The notes under the pieces were generated by a model. That model saw nothing but the letters and a program-made list of their open reading frames with translations, was not told the origin of the DNA and did not search any database. From positions 372,001 through 436,000 of the forward strand of contig JARFXM010000003.1 in the NCBI GenBank assembly GCA_029532625.1: a stretch of 64,000 nt of DNA, in the 5' to 3' direction. This DNA comes from Lomentospora prolificans (lineage: Eukaryota > Ascomycota > Sordariomycetes > Microascales > Microascaceae). Both the position numbers and the translations under genes were made by a program. Shown in pieces: positions 11,929-22,556 of this stretch; positions within the stretch are counted from its first letter, which is position 1, and every line of letters starts with the position of its first letter.

Positions 11929-12476
11929 GGTATCGAATTCCCGGCTGGTGTCTGCGATTAATCAAAGGTGTCGATTTCAGTAGCAGAAGTCAGAATTGTT
12001 GTTTTTTTATTACGTTAGGGCGGTAGAAAGTCCACGTGTAAAGCGGAAAAAAAAGGACCTTGAGAGACTTGAACAGGTGAAAATACGCTGGCGCAAAGGC
12101 GAGACCTAATAGCAGAAGACCTTCCCAGGCAACCCAACGAGAAAGAAAAAGCGCCAAAAAAAAATTCAAGGTGGGAGGGCTTGCCTTATCTTATCGTGAT
12201 GCGGGGCATTTAGTTTTCATACTGTAGTAAACAACACAATTATTGCTGTAAGATACAGTGTGAATATGAGATTAAGGATCCCAGTTTTGCAGAATTTGCC
12301 CCGCGATATCCATTAATCAGCTCGAGTCATTCACTTCTTCGCCGACCGACGCCTTTCCTAGTCTCGTGCATCTTTCTTCTTTGAAAACCCTTCTTCCGTT
12401 TTGGAGTTCTGATACCGGTAAGGAAAATACCGTCAAAGGAAGAGACTAAGAAGCCGCTCAGAACACCATCCCCAAA
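11929..12476. promoter_or_regulatory. Shared divergent promoter of ltv1 and lsg1
   Basis: This 548-bp stretch lies between the start codons of two ribosome-biogenesis genes transcribed away from each other. It contains A-rich tracts (12046-12054 and an A9 followed by TTC near 12157) but no motif I can name with confidence. Co-regulation of the pair is an inference from layout. Confidence 0.6.
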
Positions 12477-14581
12477 ATGGTGCTCCCCAAGTCCAAAAAG
12501 TCTGTCGGCCTCGGCAGCCAGTTGATGAAGGATCGTCTCACCGGAGGCAAAGGAAATGACAGGAAGCGAGGCTCGGCTGTCGCCCGAGTTGATCATGCGT
12601 CAGGCGACCAGGTGAGCAGTAAAGCCCGTTATATTTGGGGCAATGTGTCTCGGAGCGTTGTATGCTAATGGATGCCTGGGTTAGTACCTTACCAACGACA
12701 AGAAGCAGGCAGGATGGGTCAAAATGCGATCAGTGACGGAGCAGGGCGCTCTGGATGAGTTCCTTGCGACAGCAGAGCTTGCGGGTACCGACTTTACTGC
12801 CGAGAAGATTAGCAACGTCAAGATCATTCATACCGATCAAAAGAACCCGTACCTACTATCGTCTGCCGAGGAGTCGCGATTACTTGGCAAGCACAAGCAG
12901 CACAAGGGAAAGTTGACCGTACCTCGACGACCCCAATGGGATGCTTCGACGACACCCGAAGAACTGGCGGCACTTGAGCGGGCGAGTTTCCTTTCATGGC
13001 GCAGGGGTTTGGCCGAGTTGGAGGAGAACAACGATCTTTTGATGACGCCTTTCGAAAGGAATCTTGAGGTTTGGAGGCAGTTGTGGCGAGTAATCGAGAG
13101 GTCCGACCTCGTCGTCCAGATTGTGGATGCACGCAGCCCCCTACTCTTCAGATCTGAAGACTTGGAGAACTACGTCAAAGATATCGAGTCGAGGAAGGAA
13201 AACCTGTTACTCATCAACAAGGCCGATATGCTCACTCTGTCTCAAAGGAAGGCGTGGGCTCAATACTTAAAGCAAGCAGGCATTAAATACAAGTTTTTCT
13301 CTGCCCACCTCGCGAAGGAGGCTAACGAGGCGGGGCTTTCGGACGAGTACGACAGTGAGGACGAAGAGTACGCCGCTTCTTCCAGTAAGGGAAAACAGAC
13401 CGAGAGGATAGTGATAGAGGGCGAGGAAAGCTCGGAGGAGGAGAGCAGCGAGGGCGAAGAAACCGAGGACAAGGAGGATTCCACAAGCGACGATGAGGAT
13501 GTGAGGATATTGACGGTTCAGGAGCTGGAGCAGCTCTTCATTACCCAAGCTCCTGATATCTCTAGTCAGTTCAGCGATTCACTTCTTTCACTGATTAGAT
13601 ACTAACAGCCCGATAGACTCAGACGACCCAGAGAGAAAGTTACAGATCGGATTGGTCGGCTATCCCAATGTTGGAAAATCATCCACCATTAACGCGCTGA
13701 TTGGAGCGACCAAAGTATCGGTATCTTCGACACCAGGAAAGACGAAGCATTTCCAGACAATTCACCTTAGCGATCAGATTGTTCTGTGCGATTGTCCTGG
13801 TTTAGTGTTCCCCAACTTTGCGACAACCAAGGCGGATTTAGTGTGCAACGGCGTGTTGCCCATCGATCAGATGAGGGAATACACAGGTCCCTGTGGCCTC
13901 GTATCACAGAGGATACCAAAGGCTTTCCTCGAAGCTCTCTACGGCATTGAGATCAAGACCAGGCCTCTCGAGGAGGGCGGTACAGGTGTTCCGACAGCGT
14001 CGGAAATGCTTCGGGCGTATGCTAAGGCCAGGGGATTCCAGACTCAAGGTCTAGGTCAACCGGATGAGTCCCGAGCGGCGCGATTCATTCTCAAAGACTA
14101 TGTAAACGGCAAGCTAATCTACTGCCACCCTCCACCCGGCGACTACGATCCCAAAGAGTTTAACCGGGAGCTCTACGACGAATTCCATCTGCCAGAGAAA
14201 AGGCGGTTAAGGCTGCCCGAGGGCAGGCGGGCGGCGCTAGAGGCGGAGTTCCAAGGTCTTTCTGTGGAGGATGACGATGGAGAGTTTAGCTTGGCGAGCG
14301 CCGACCTTGGCCCTACGGTGGAGGGGTCAAAGTCTAGGAACCTAGATCAGGGCTTCTTCGGCGCCGGAGCGGGGAATGCGGGGCATCTTAGCAGGCCGTT
14401 TAATTACAAGTACACCGAGCAAGGCAGCAGGCAGCTCACTGGCCGAAAGGCGAAGGCGATGTACGCCCTAGAGAACGGATTAGATCCGAAAGACCTGAAG
14501 GCGGGGTCTGGAAAGAAGCATTTCAAGGGAGGACCGAGGAATGGTAAGAAGCGTCGAGCGGTCAAAGTTGACGATGATTAA
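12477..14581 (+). CDS. lsg1: Large-subunit GTPase 1 (Lsg1), circularly permuted GTPase of 60S maturation
   Basis: Three exons: 12477-12611, 12685-13564 and 13617-14581, giving 659 residues. Introns are 73 nt (GTGAGC donor) and 52 nt (GTCAGT donor, TACTAAC branch). The G-motif order is permuted as in the YlqF/Lsg1 family: G4 NKADML (about residue 224) precedes G1 GYPNVGKSS (about 350) and G3 DCPGL (about 397). An acidic low-complexity insert (about 260-315) separates the two halves, and the C-terminus is basic. Yeast Lsg1 is a cytoplasmic GTPase that triggers release of the export adaptor Nmd3 from pre-60S subunits. The start sits in a good context (AAAATGG) and matches the usual short basic N-terminus. 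Confidence 0.94.
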
Positions 14582-15321
14582 GGGGCCAGAGAGCTGACGG
14601 ATCGTACTCGTTATCCATGATATGATGGAATTGATTGTATTTGGGATCCTCACATGAGGTGGAATCGTTAGCTCAAAATTCAACAATAGACGGACTTAAC
14701 AGGTAGATTTAAAATGAAATGGATTTGGATCATGGCCTTCATTTGGTAGCCGAGGACCGCGCACGGGGTTAAGAAGAGGAGCAGGTCCTGATCGAACCAC
14801 GGCGGGCACCATTTTAAGGTAGCCGAGTCAAAGTTGCGGATCTGAGGCGAACGAGTGGCCTGAGACCCCGACAACTCGGTCATTGAATCGGCACGTTGCA
14901 CGATTGGGGCTGTCAGCACTGGCTAGCCGCGTTTCTCCAGCAGGTTAGAGAGTCTGGGGTTGATCCCCGCGCAACTCGTCATTAACCCCGTCGAGTTACC
15001 TCGGCACGACCCTATTTCAGCGGCGGTCGGGAGAGCCAGCGACCAAAGCTTGCCGGGTGCGTGAAGCTCAGTCCATACACTCAAGTGCTCACTACATCCC
15101 TGGATGTATTCCCGAGAATCAGCTTACGCCGCTATCCGTCGCTTTCTCTAATAAAGAACGGAGGCTGCTGTGGATTTATTTTTTTGGAACTTCTGGAGCT
15201 TCATTCTAGCCTCTCATATCCCCATACTGTCTTCAATCCGACCTCAATAACTTTGATTTCGTTTTTCTTTTCCTGGTATTCTCTATATAACAAGGAAAAT
15301 AAAGTAAAATCATTCTACACA
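14582..15321. promoter_or_regulatory. 3' flank of lsg1 and promoter/leader of the acyl-CoA dehydrogenase gene
   Basis: 740 bp between tandem plus-strand genes. The last ~150 bp are pyrimidine-rich and A-rich, as fungal leaders often are, ending in ACACAATG. An open frame running from 15061 through the true start is leader plus intron, not a separate gene. Confidence 0.5.
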
Positions 15322-17128
15322 ATGTCTGCCAGGATTCCCGCCATTGTAAGCTCCCGCACCCTAACCTCCCTGATGTCATGCCGCCTCCTGATGAGCTTCT
15401 GGACGGAGACGGACAACCGAAAGAAGCCGACGCAGAACGATTAACCTAAAGTCCGATTGATCTAGGCGCTCGACCGCGTCAGCGAGAGGGCTCGCAAGAC
15501 CCTCGATGTCGTCGCCAAGTTCGTCGAGGAAGAGTGCATCCCGTAAGTTTGTTACCTTGCCTCCCGCCAGCTTAACCCGGCTAGCTTGTCCACATCCCTC
15601 CATCCTCTGCCGCCCGCCCGCTCACTGCTCACACAAACCTCCTCCTCCCCAAAAATAGCGCCGACCCCGTACTCGAAGCCCAAATCGGTGAAGGCGACGA
15701 GCGATGGAACCATCACCCCGCCATCGTCGACGAGCTCAAGAAGCGCGCGCGCGCGCTCGGCCTCTGGAACATGTTCTTCCCCAAGGGCCACTACAAGGAG
15801 TCCCCCGGCTTCACTAACCTTGAGTACGGCCTGATGGCCGAGTGGCTGGGCCGGTCCCGCGTCGCTTCCGAGGCCACCAACTGCGCCGCCCCCGACACCG
15901 GCAACATGGAAGTCCTCGCCAAGTACGGCAACGACGCCCAGAAGCAAAGGTGGTTGAAGCCTCTTATGGAGGGGGAGATTCGCTCGGCGTTTTTGATGAC
16001 GGAGCCTGAGGTTGCTAGCTCGGATGCTACTAACATTCAGCTTACCATGAGGAGGGAGGGCAACGAATACGTCCTCAACGGCTCGGTACGTCTTTCTTTT
16101 TTTCTTTTTCTTTTTCTTTTTTTTGGCCCCGGGGGGGGGGGGGGGGGGGGGGGGTTCTTATGGATTTCGGAGAACGGGGGATAGAATCATGGAGACTAAC
16201 GAGAGTAACGCATAGAAATGGTGGTCCAGCGGTGCCGGTGACCCCAGGTGCCAGATCTACATCGTCATGGGCAAGAGCGATCCCAACAACGCCGACACCT
16301 ACAAGCAACAGTCCGTCATCCTCGTCCCCGCCGACACCCCCGGCATCACCATCCACCGCATGCTTCAGGTCTACGGCTACGATGATGCGCCCCACGGCCA
16401 CGGCCACATTAGCTTTAAGAACGTCCGTGTCCCCGCCTCCAACCTTGTCCTCGGCGAAGGCCGTGGTTTCGAGATCATCCAGGGCCGTCTGGGTCCCGGC
16501 CGTATCCACCACTGCATGAGGTCCATCGGTGCCGTACGTATAAAACCTTGTTTCTTCTCCATGTGCATGCATGCATTGCACGATATTAGCAATGACATAC
16601 TAACACGGGTCCCTGCAGGCTGAGCGCGCCCTTGACTGGATGCTCATGCGCATCAACGACCCCAAGAAGACCCCCTTCGGCCAGCAGCTCAAGGAGCACG
16701 GCGTCATCCTCGAGTGGGTCGCCCGCTCCCGCATCGAGATCGACGCCGCCCGCCTGCTGGTCCTCAACGCCGCCATCAAGATGGACATTCTCGGCCCCAA
16801 GGCCGCCCTCAAGGAGATTGCCGAGGCCAAGGTCATGGTGCCCCAAGTCGCCCTCACCGTCATCGACCGTGCCGTCCAGTCCTTTGGCGCCGCCGGTGTC
16901 TGCCAGGACACGCCCCTCGCCAACATGTGGGCGCAGATCCGCACCCTCAGGTTGGCGGACGGTCCTGATGAGGTTCACCTGAGGCAGCTGGGCAGGAACG
17001 AGGCCAAGAGGGGTAAGGAGACTGCGGCGATGATCCAGTGGCAGAAAGAGAAGACGGAGGAGCTCTTGAAGATTTTCGGTACCAAGAGGTATCAGCCCGG
17101 CACCAATATTGTCAAGGCCAAGATCTGA
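15322..17128 (+). CDS. Acyl-CoA dehydrogenase (ACAD10/11-like)
   Basis: Five exons: 15322-15345, 15466-15542, 15659-16085, 16216-16533 and 16619-17128, giving 451 residues with all phases consistent. Family members oxidise acyl-CoA to 2-enoyl-CoA using FAD. The order is an N-terminal helical domain, a middle beta domain with the FAD-contact segment FLMTEPEVASSDATN, and a C-terminal helical domain. KWWSSGAGDPRCQIYIVMGK, VRVPASNLVLGEGRGFE and GRIHHCMRSIG resemble the ACAD10/11 type rather than short-chain enzymes. There is no cytochrome b5 or kinase domain. I see no obvious mitochondrial presequence. The C-terminus ends AKI, at best a weak peroxisomal signal, so location is uncertain. Intron 3 contains an uninterrupted G24 run. 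Substrate chain length cannot be told from sequence. Confidence 0.9.
16131..16154. repeat. G24 homopolymer inside intron 3 of the acyl-CoA dehydrogenase gene
   Basis: Twenty-four consecutive G follow CCCC and a T-rich stretch, all within the intron 16086-16215. The transcript would carry the G run, which could form a quadruplex. Exact length is likely unstable or uncertain. Confidence 0.85.
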
Positions 17129-18197
17129 ACAAGGCGAAAGATGGGACAGGAGGGCGGGTGATGAAGCTGAAATAAATTGATACTGTATAGTACGCTACAG
17201 CATGGGTGCTTAGGAATCAGGCCCAAAGAGACAACGTAGGAATTGTCTCTCTTTTCTCTTTTGAATATACTCGTTAATCAAATCATCTCTGGGGTTGTCG
17301 TGCCATCACACCCATGACCTAGCCTATCGTGAGTCATTGTCTTGAAGAAGTTTCGAGCTACTCCGAGATGATCTGAGCCAATTGACACGAGGTCTGTTGA
17401 TCTTCCTGATGCGAGGACCAGGGTCCCGCATTCCAGGTAACGAAGGCGTTGCGGAGCTCAAATGGAGATGGGATATTTTATTGATGTGCTGTTCAAGTGG
17501 AACAGCGATTGGGCCGTTGCGGGGCCAGCATGAACCTCACCCCTGCTACCAGCATTGTGCTGGGATTCACTGGCGAACCGCTTATTGGCGGCAGTTGGGC
17601 AGTGTCCTGTGCTGCAACGCACTTCAATGTTCCGTGCTGTCGGGGACTGGAGGATACACCTGGTAATATGAGTGGCAAGCCCATGCGACACTGTAGCACA
17701 GGTGCTTCCCCCCCCCAGTCAACCCACTGTGAGGTACAAGGCCAGCCCCGGGGCTGCTTCAGCAACCCCGCCAACGCATCAATTATTCAGTGCCCAAGAA
17801 AAATTTCCCACAGGGCTACCGTTGCCCGGCCAATGAACCAGTATTCTTTACTTCTCCGTCGGTCCACCATTTCCCTCATCTGGTTTAACCACCACTTATC
17901 ATCCTTGCCCAGCTCTATTTTCCCTTTGATCCACACCATCCTCTTTTCCAAACAAGTTTCCCCAAAAGACAAAAACAGTCCGTTTTGCGATCTTTGACTT
18001 TTCCATTTAATCAAAGCTGGATCATCCCTTCTTCCGCGAACTTTGCATCCTTTCCTCTTCTTTCACATCAAGAAAGCTTGTCTGCCTTCTACTACCTCTA
18101 ACCACGGGCGCTTTCGACGACCCGTTCCTGGTTCACGCCAAAAAAACAGCTGCATCTACCCGTTGTTATCAAACATACACCACTCCAAAAATTCACA
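17129..18197. promoter_or_regulatory. 3' flank of the dehydrogenase gene and promoter/leader of the spo12-like gene
   Basis: About 1.07 kb. From about 17850 to 18197 the plus strand is C/T-rich with few G, typical of a fungal leader, and ends in TTCACAATG. Open frames in 17382-17997 show nothing recognisable. Confidence 0.5.
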
Positions 18198-18767
18198 ATG
18201 TCCGCCATTCTTTCCGACAAGGACGTCAACGCCCCCGTGCTCGCCGCCGAGCAGCCCGGGGCCAAGTCCATCAAGAGCATGGAATACCACCGCCAGGTCC
18301 TCCAGTCCAAGATGGAGGCCGACCAGTCAGTCCCCGTTCATTCTAACCTGCCCATCTCCAAGTATCGCCACGTCGCGGCTTCCAGTGAAGCCAAGCTTGT
18401 TTCCGTTCCCACCGATGACGGCGCCGCTCTCCGCGATGCGTCTTCGTCCACCCCCCACGATCCCCAGAACACTGTTAGAAAAGACGAAGTTACCAACACG
18501 TTGTCCTCTGTGACGCTTCGCATGATCAGACAGGGCAAGCAGTACGTCTCGCCATCCGATAACATCATGAGCCCTTGCACTGCCAAGCTCAACGCCCTGC
18601 GCAACAAGCATGTCGGAAAGTAAGTAGTAGCCTCGCGACCACCCGTAACGGAGCAGATCGAGGACCGTATCCTAACGTGAAACTCGCGCAGGGTCAAGCC
18701 CAAGTCTCTCTTCGCTCAAGGCGTAGCTAAGAAGCTCGACGCTACGAAGAAGGATCCCGCCTTGTAA
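18198..18767 (+). CDS. spo12: Spo12-family mitotic-exit regulator
   Basis: The conserved Spo12 box is QYVSPSDNIMSPCTAKLNAL followed by NKHVGKVKPKSLFAQ, and it spans a confirmed-looking intron 18620-18691 (GTAAGT donor, CTAAC branch). The default model is exons 18198-18619 and 18692-18767, 165 residues. A second, optional intron 18326-18529 (204 nt, donor GTCAGT, acceptor ATCAG) is in phase. Removing it gives a 97-residue protein in which the N-terminal helix EYHRQVLQSKMEAD runs almost directly into the Spo12 box. The 68 residues it would remove look unconserved, so the short form may be the real one. In yeast, Spo12 promotes release of the Cdc14 phosphatase from the nucleolus (FEAR pathway). 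The SP dipeptides in the box are likely Cdk sites. Confidence 0.8.
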
Positions 18768-19209
18768 AGGCATTTGGCATACTTCCTTCACCTCATCTCC
18801 TAGGGGAGATGGCGTTATTTCCTTTGTATCACCTGTACATTCACCTTGCCGGCTCTGTTATTACATTTTATCCGTTATTCGGTTTGATGTTATTGGGAGG
18901 ATTATAATGGGCGGTCAAGGTTTTGATATCCTTCCCTAGGTTGCAAAGACAGCTTGGGGGTAAAAGCAACCATCCCTGTCTTTTTTCAACCTTTGGGACC
19001 ATGCTAATATGCTTATGGGCGTTTACGGGATTGACACACACAAATACCTTGGTACAAAAATAGCAGGGTTTCTCATGATGCGTTATGAACTAGAATCAAT
19101 TGACCGGCTTGGCTTTCTTCCTCGTTTCAAGTATGGATGTATACTTTCCTTTTCTTTCATTTCCATCTCATGCAAGTCGAAGAAGCAAGGCAATTGAAAC
19201 ATGTCCGCT
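18768..19209. other. Intergenic 3' flanks of convergent spo12 and rbg2
   Basis: 442 bp between two convergent genes. It is T-rich with no recognisable gene and must contain both polyadenylation regions. Confidence 0.5.
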
Positions 19210-20715
19210 TCACGCACGCCAACCACCGACAATATACACAACATCCCCATCCGCAACCACATGGCCCAAACCAACTCTTTGCGGTACATGCCTTGCGCTG
19301 GCTCCCCATACGAGCGCGTACTTGAACGTATCCTTCATTGTGCGATGAATCTGATCGCATATGTCCTCAATAGTACTTCCACTCCTCACAATGAGCGCCT
19401 CGTCAAAGTTGGGGTCAATGCCCTTCCTCTTGGTGTATATCCGGATAAGGTTAAGTTCCTTCCAGCACCTGTCGACGACATCTTGGATACCAAGGTCCAA
19501 CTCGCAGCTCATGACGACCGTATTAGGCTCGCGGGCGAGTTGGTCGAGGAACTCGACGGATACACTGTCGATTTTGTTGTAAACATACAGGCACTTGATG
19601 TATTTGCGGTGGTCTTTCATAATAACGTCGATGAGATCGTCGACGGTACAATTATCATCACGAACGAGGACTTCGCAGTTCAGCATCTTGTAGTCGCGGA
19701 GAATGTTGAAGACCATCTTCTCATCGAGATTCTTGGGGGGCGATTGGAAGGTGATTTTCATGCCACCGGCCTTTTTCGCCTTGAGATAGATGTTTCTGAT
19801 ACTTGTAAGTCGGAGCATCGAATACCAGAGGTCAACGTAGTACTTACGGAGGTTGCCTGTTCAAACGTATTCCTACCGCTTCAAGCTCGGCTTCCAGGAG
19901 CGCGCGCTGCTCCGCCCGTTTCGTCGCATCCAGCACCATGAGAATCAAGTCACTCGTTTTGGCGGCCGAGATGACCTGTCGTCCACGTCCCTTACCCTCG
20001 GAAGCGCCCTCGATAATACCCGGAAGATCGAGCAGTTGGATCTCAGCACCGTCATACTCTAACACCCCGGGAATAGCTGTGAGGGTTGTGAAGGCGTAGG
20101 ACGCGACTTCCGATCTCGTCTTGGTGACTTTGGATAAGAAGGTGGATTTTCCCACTGACGGAAAACCGACTAATGATATTCTGGCGTCACCGCTCTTGCT
20201 AACATCGAAACCTGCTCCTGTGCCACCCCCAGATCCCGGGCCTGGTTCTAGAAGTTGCGCTCGGAGTCGGGCAAGTTTTCTGCAACGTAAGTTAGCGTTT
20301 GGCCCTTCAATTCTTCTGATCGAGAAAGGCTTGCCCTTTTAGTAGACCAAGATGGTACTCTGTTGAGATTTTGGTTAGTGTGTTCCAAAGTACAGCGTCT
20401 GGTCTCAACTTCGCGTCTGGTCTCAACTTCTATCAACGTACCTGTGGCCTTGTTCTCTAGGAATCGAAAATGAAATTAGCATGAACAATCGCAGTCTCTC
20501 TCCATCCGTCCCATGAGACGAAGAACAGCGGCCTATGAGTAGACACAGTGACTCCATCTACCAGATTACAGTCACCTGTGCCATGCTGTTTGATCGCTAC
20601 ATACTTTGTGTCCTCTTCATCTCATCCTCAATTCTGAAAATCATTAGTCGGGTATTCAAGACCACCCCGCCTACCAAGCTACTTACTCCTTGATCTTGTC
20701 CGTGATATTGACCAT
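19210..20715 (-). CDS. rbg2: DRG-family GTPase, DRG2/Rbg2 type
   Basis: Six exons, 371 residues: 20715..20687 (29 nt), 20633..20605 (29 nt), 20456..20442 (15 nt), 20359..20335 (25 nt), 20279..19848 and 19795..19210. Joined, the N-terminus reads KEIEDEMKRTQKNKATEYHLG, the DRG signature, which validates the tiny exons. Intron 4 (20334..20280, 55 nt) has a GC donor (GCAAGC) and a normal AG; no GT alternative keeps the frame. G1 is GFPSVGKST, G3 DLPG, and G4 NKID in YVYNKIDSVS. PGIIEGASEGKGRGRQVIS favours DRG2/Rbg2 over DRG1/Rbg1. A C-terminal TGS domain (about 285-365, KYALVWGASARHVPQRVG) follows. DRG GTPases bind translating ribosomes; in yeast Rbg2 pairs with Gir2, a Gcn1-binding RWD protein, which links it functionally to gcn2 in this window. 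Confidence 0.93.
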
Positions 20716-21199
20716 ATTGCCTATCTGACCTGCCAAGGCAGGATTTTGAACAACTGAAAACCGTTATACAGGGAAAGGAAAGAATAGATAGAAAAAGACC
20801 CGTTACGGGTTAATGAGAAATGTTGGGCGTGTACAGGAGCCTGTGATGAGCATTAATGGCAGAATACTCTGTATGGCGGATGGCGGGGCAGTTTTCAAAC
20901 ATGGATTGACTTCGGCGGGGTGAGTGTCCATCAGGAAGCGTGGCTAGTGCACTGTGATTCATATTTCGCAGACTACCATCAGATTGCACCGCCACAGAAC
21001 GACACACTCGCCACACACAGTTTTCGAAAACATCACTCCCAGAGCTAAGGTTCCATTCGCACCTCGCTTTCGCATCCAGACACATTTCGAATTTCCAACA
21101 GTGACGACATTTTCCCACGATAACCATCCAACCAACTCAACTTTTCCTGCCATCCTTTCGATCCCTCAGCCATCACACACCCTAGTTCCTCCTCTCGTA
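20716..21199. promoter_or_regulatory. Divergent promoter region of rbg2 (-) and cwc2 (+)
   Basis: 484 bp between divergent start codons. The cwc2 frame stays open upstream to an ATG at 20954, but that stretch is C-rich and unconserved in appearance, so I treat it as leader. Confidence 0.5.
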
Positions 21200-22462
21200 A
21201 TGTCAGATCAAGAACCCCAGGTCGAGACGGCCGCCCAGGCTGCTCCAGCCGAGGACTCTCCCCAACAAGAAGACGGCGCCCTCGTTCCCGCGGACACGAG
21301 CAACGAAGTCGCCCCTACGAGGAAAATCAAAAAGATCATTCGTAAAAAGAAGCGACCCGCCCGACCCCAGGTAGACCCGTCATTCATCAACTCCGAGCCT
21401 CCTCCCCAGACCGGTACCGTCTTCAACATATGGTATAACAAATGGTCCGGCGGCGATAACGAAGACAAGTACCTCTCCAAGACCCACGCCAAGGGGCGCT
21501 GTAACATTGCGCAAGACAGCGGTTATACCAAGGCGGATAGGGTGTCTGGAAGCTATTTCTGCCTCTTCTTTGCGAGGGGGATATGTCCCAAGGGACCGGA
21601 TTGCGACTATCTGCACAGGCTGCCGACCATTCATGACATATTCAACCCGAACGTGGACTGCTTTGGGAGGGACAAGTTCTCGGACTACAGAGATGACATG
21701 GGTGGTGTGGGAAGCTTTACCAGGCAGAACAGGACGATTTATGTTGGCCGGATAACAGTGTCTGACGATATTGAAGAGATTGTCGCTAGGCATTTCGCAG
21801 AATGGGGACAGATCGAGCGAAGTGAGTACCTCTCTGCTGGCTTTTCCCTTCCATGATAAAAGCTAACCATCACTTCAGTCCGTGTCCTAAACACGCGCGG
21901 CGTTGCATTCATCACCTACAGCAACGAGGCGAACGCCCAATTCGCGAAAGAATCCATGGCGCACCAATCTCTCGACCACGACGAAGTCCTCAACGTCCGA
22001 TGGGCGACTCCCGATCCCAACCCCATGGCACAGGCCCGAGAAGCGAGGAGGATTGAAGAGCAAGCAGCAGAAGCCATCAGGCGCGCCCTTCCCGCCGAGT
22101 TTGTAGCAGAGATTGAGGGCAAGGACCCCGAGGCGCGGAAGAGGAGGAAGATCGAGAGTAGCTACGGTTTAGAAGGGTACCAGGCTCCCGACGAGATTCA
22201 CTTCGCCTTGGGTGCCAACGCCGTCAACCCTATCGGACGGCAAGGATACGAGTTGGAGGGCGCGCAAGAGCGCGCGATGCCAGAGAATGGCTCTGCGCCT
22301 CTAGCAATAGAAGAGGCACCACAGCAGGAGGGTGGCATCTTCTCAAGCAGTACAATTGCAGCGCTGAATGCCGCCAAGGTAGCCGTGGCGTCGAAACCGA
22401 AGGCGTCGGCGGCATCAGGCCCTTTAGTCGCGTATGATAGCGACGACGACGATGATGAATGA
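21200..22462 (+). CDS. cwc2: Pre-mRNA-splicing factor Cwc2
   Basis: Two exons, 21200-21821 and 21879-22462 (57-nt intron, GTGAGT donor, GCTAAC branch), giving 401 residues. The N-terminus is low complexity, then basic (KIKKIIRKKKRP). The Torus/zinc-finger module contains CCCH-type ligands in CLFFARGICPKGPDCDYLH. The RRM spans about 173-250, with TIYVGRI (RNP2) and GVAFITY (RNP1), and the intron falls inside it. The C-terminus is unstructured and ends in an Asp/Glu run. In yeast, Cwc2 in the Prp19-associated complex contacts U6 snRNA and the pre-mRNA in the catalytic spliceosome. The start was chosen at MSDQEP; an in-frame ATG 82 codons upstream exists but its extension looks non-coding. It converges with ureF, leaving 94 bp. 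Confidence 0.94.
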
Positions 22463-22556
22463 GTCTAGTGTAACATTGTAACATTACCCGCAAGCTATAC
22501 ATTTATAATCAAGGATACCAAATCAGCGCCCACCCTCGTGCCCCTTTTTCGTCTCT

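Noticed and set aside
19201..19941. 246-codon plus-strand frame opposite rbg2
   Set aside because: It is antisense to the TGS/GTPase exons of rbg2 and crosses an intron; a shadow frame.
21380..21793. 137-codon minus-strand frame inside cwc2
   Set aside because: Antisense of the zinc-finger/RRM region; no independent evidence.
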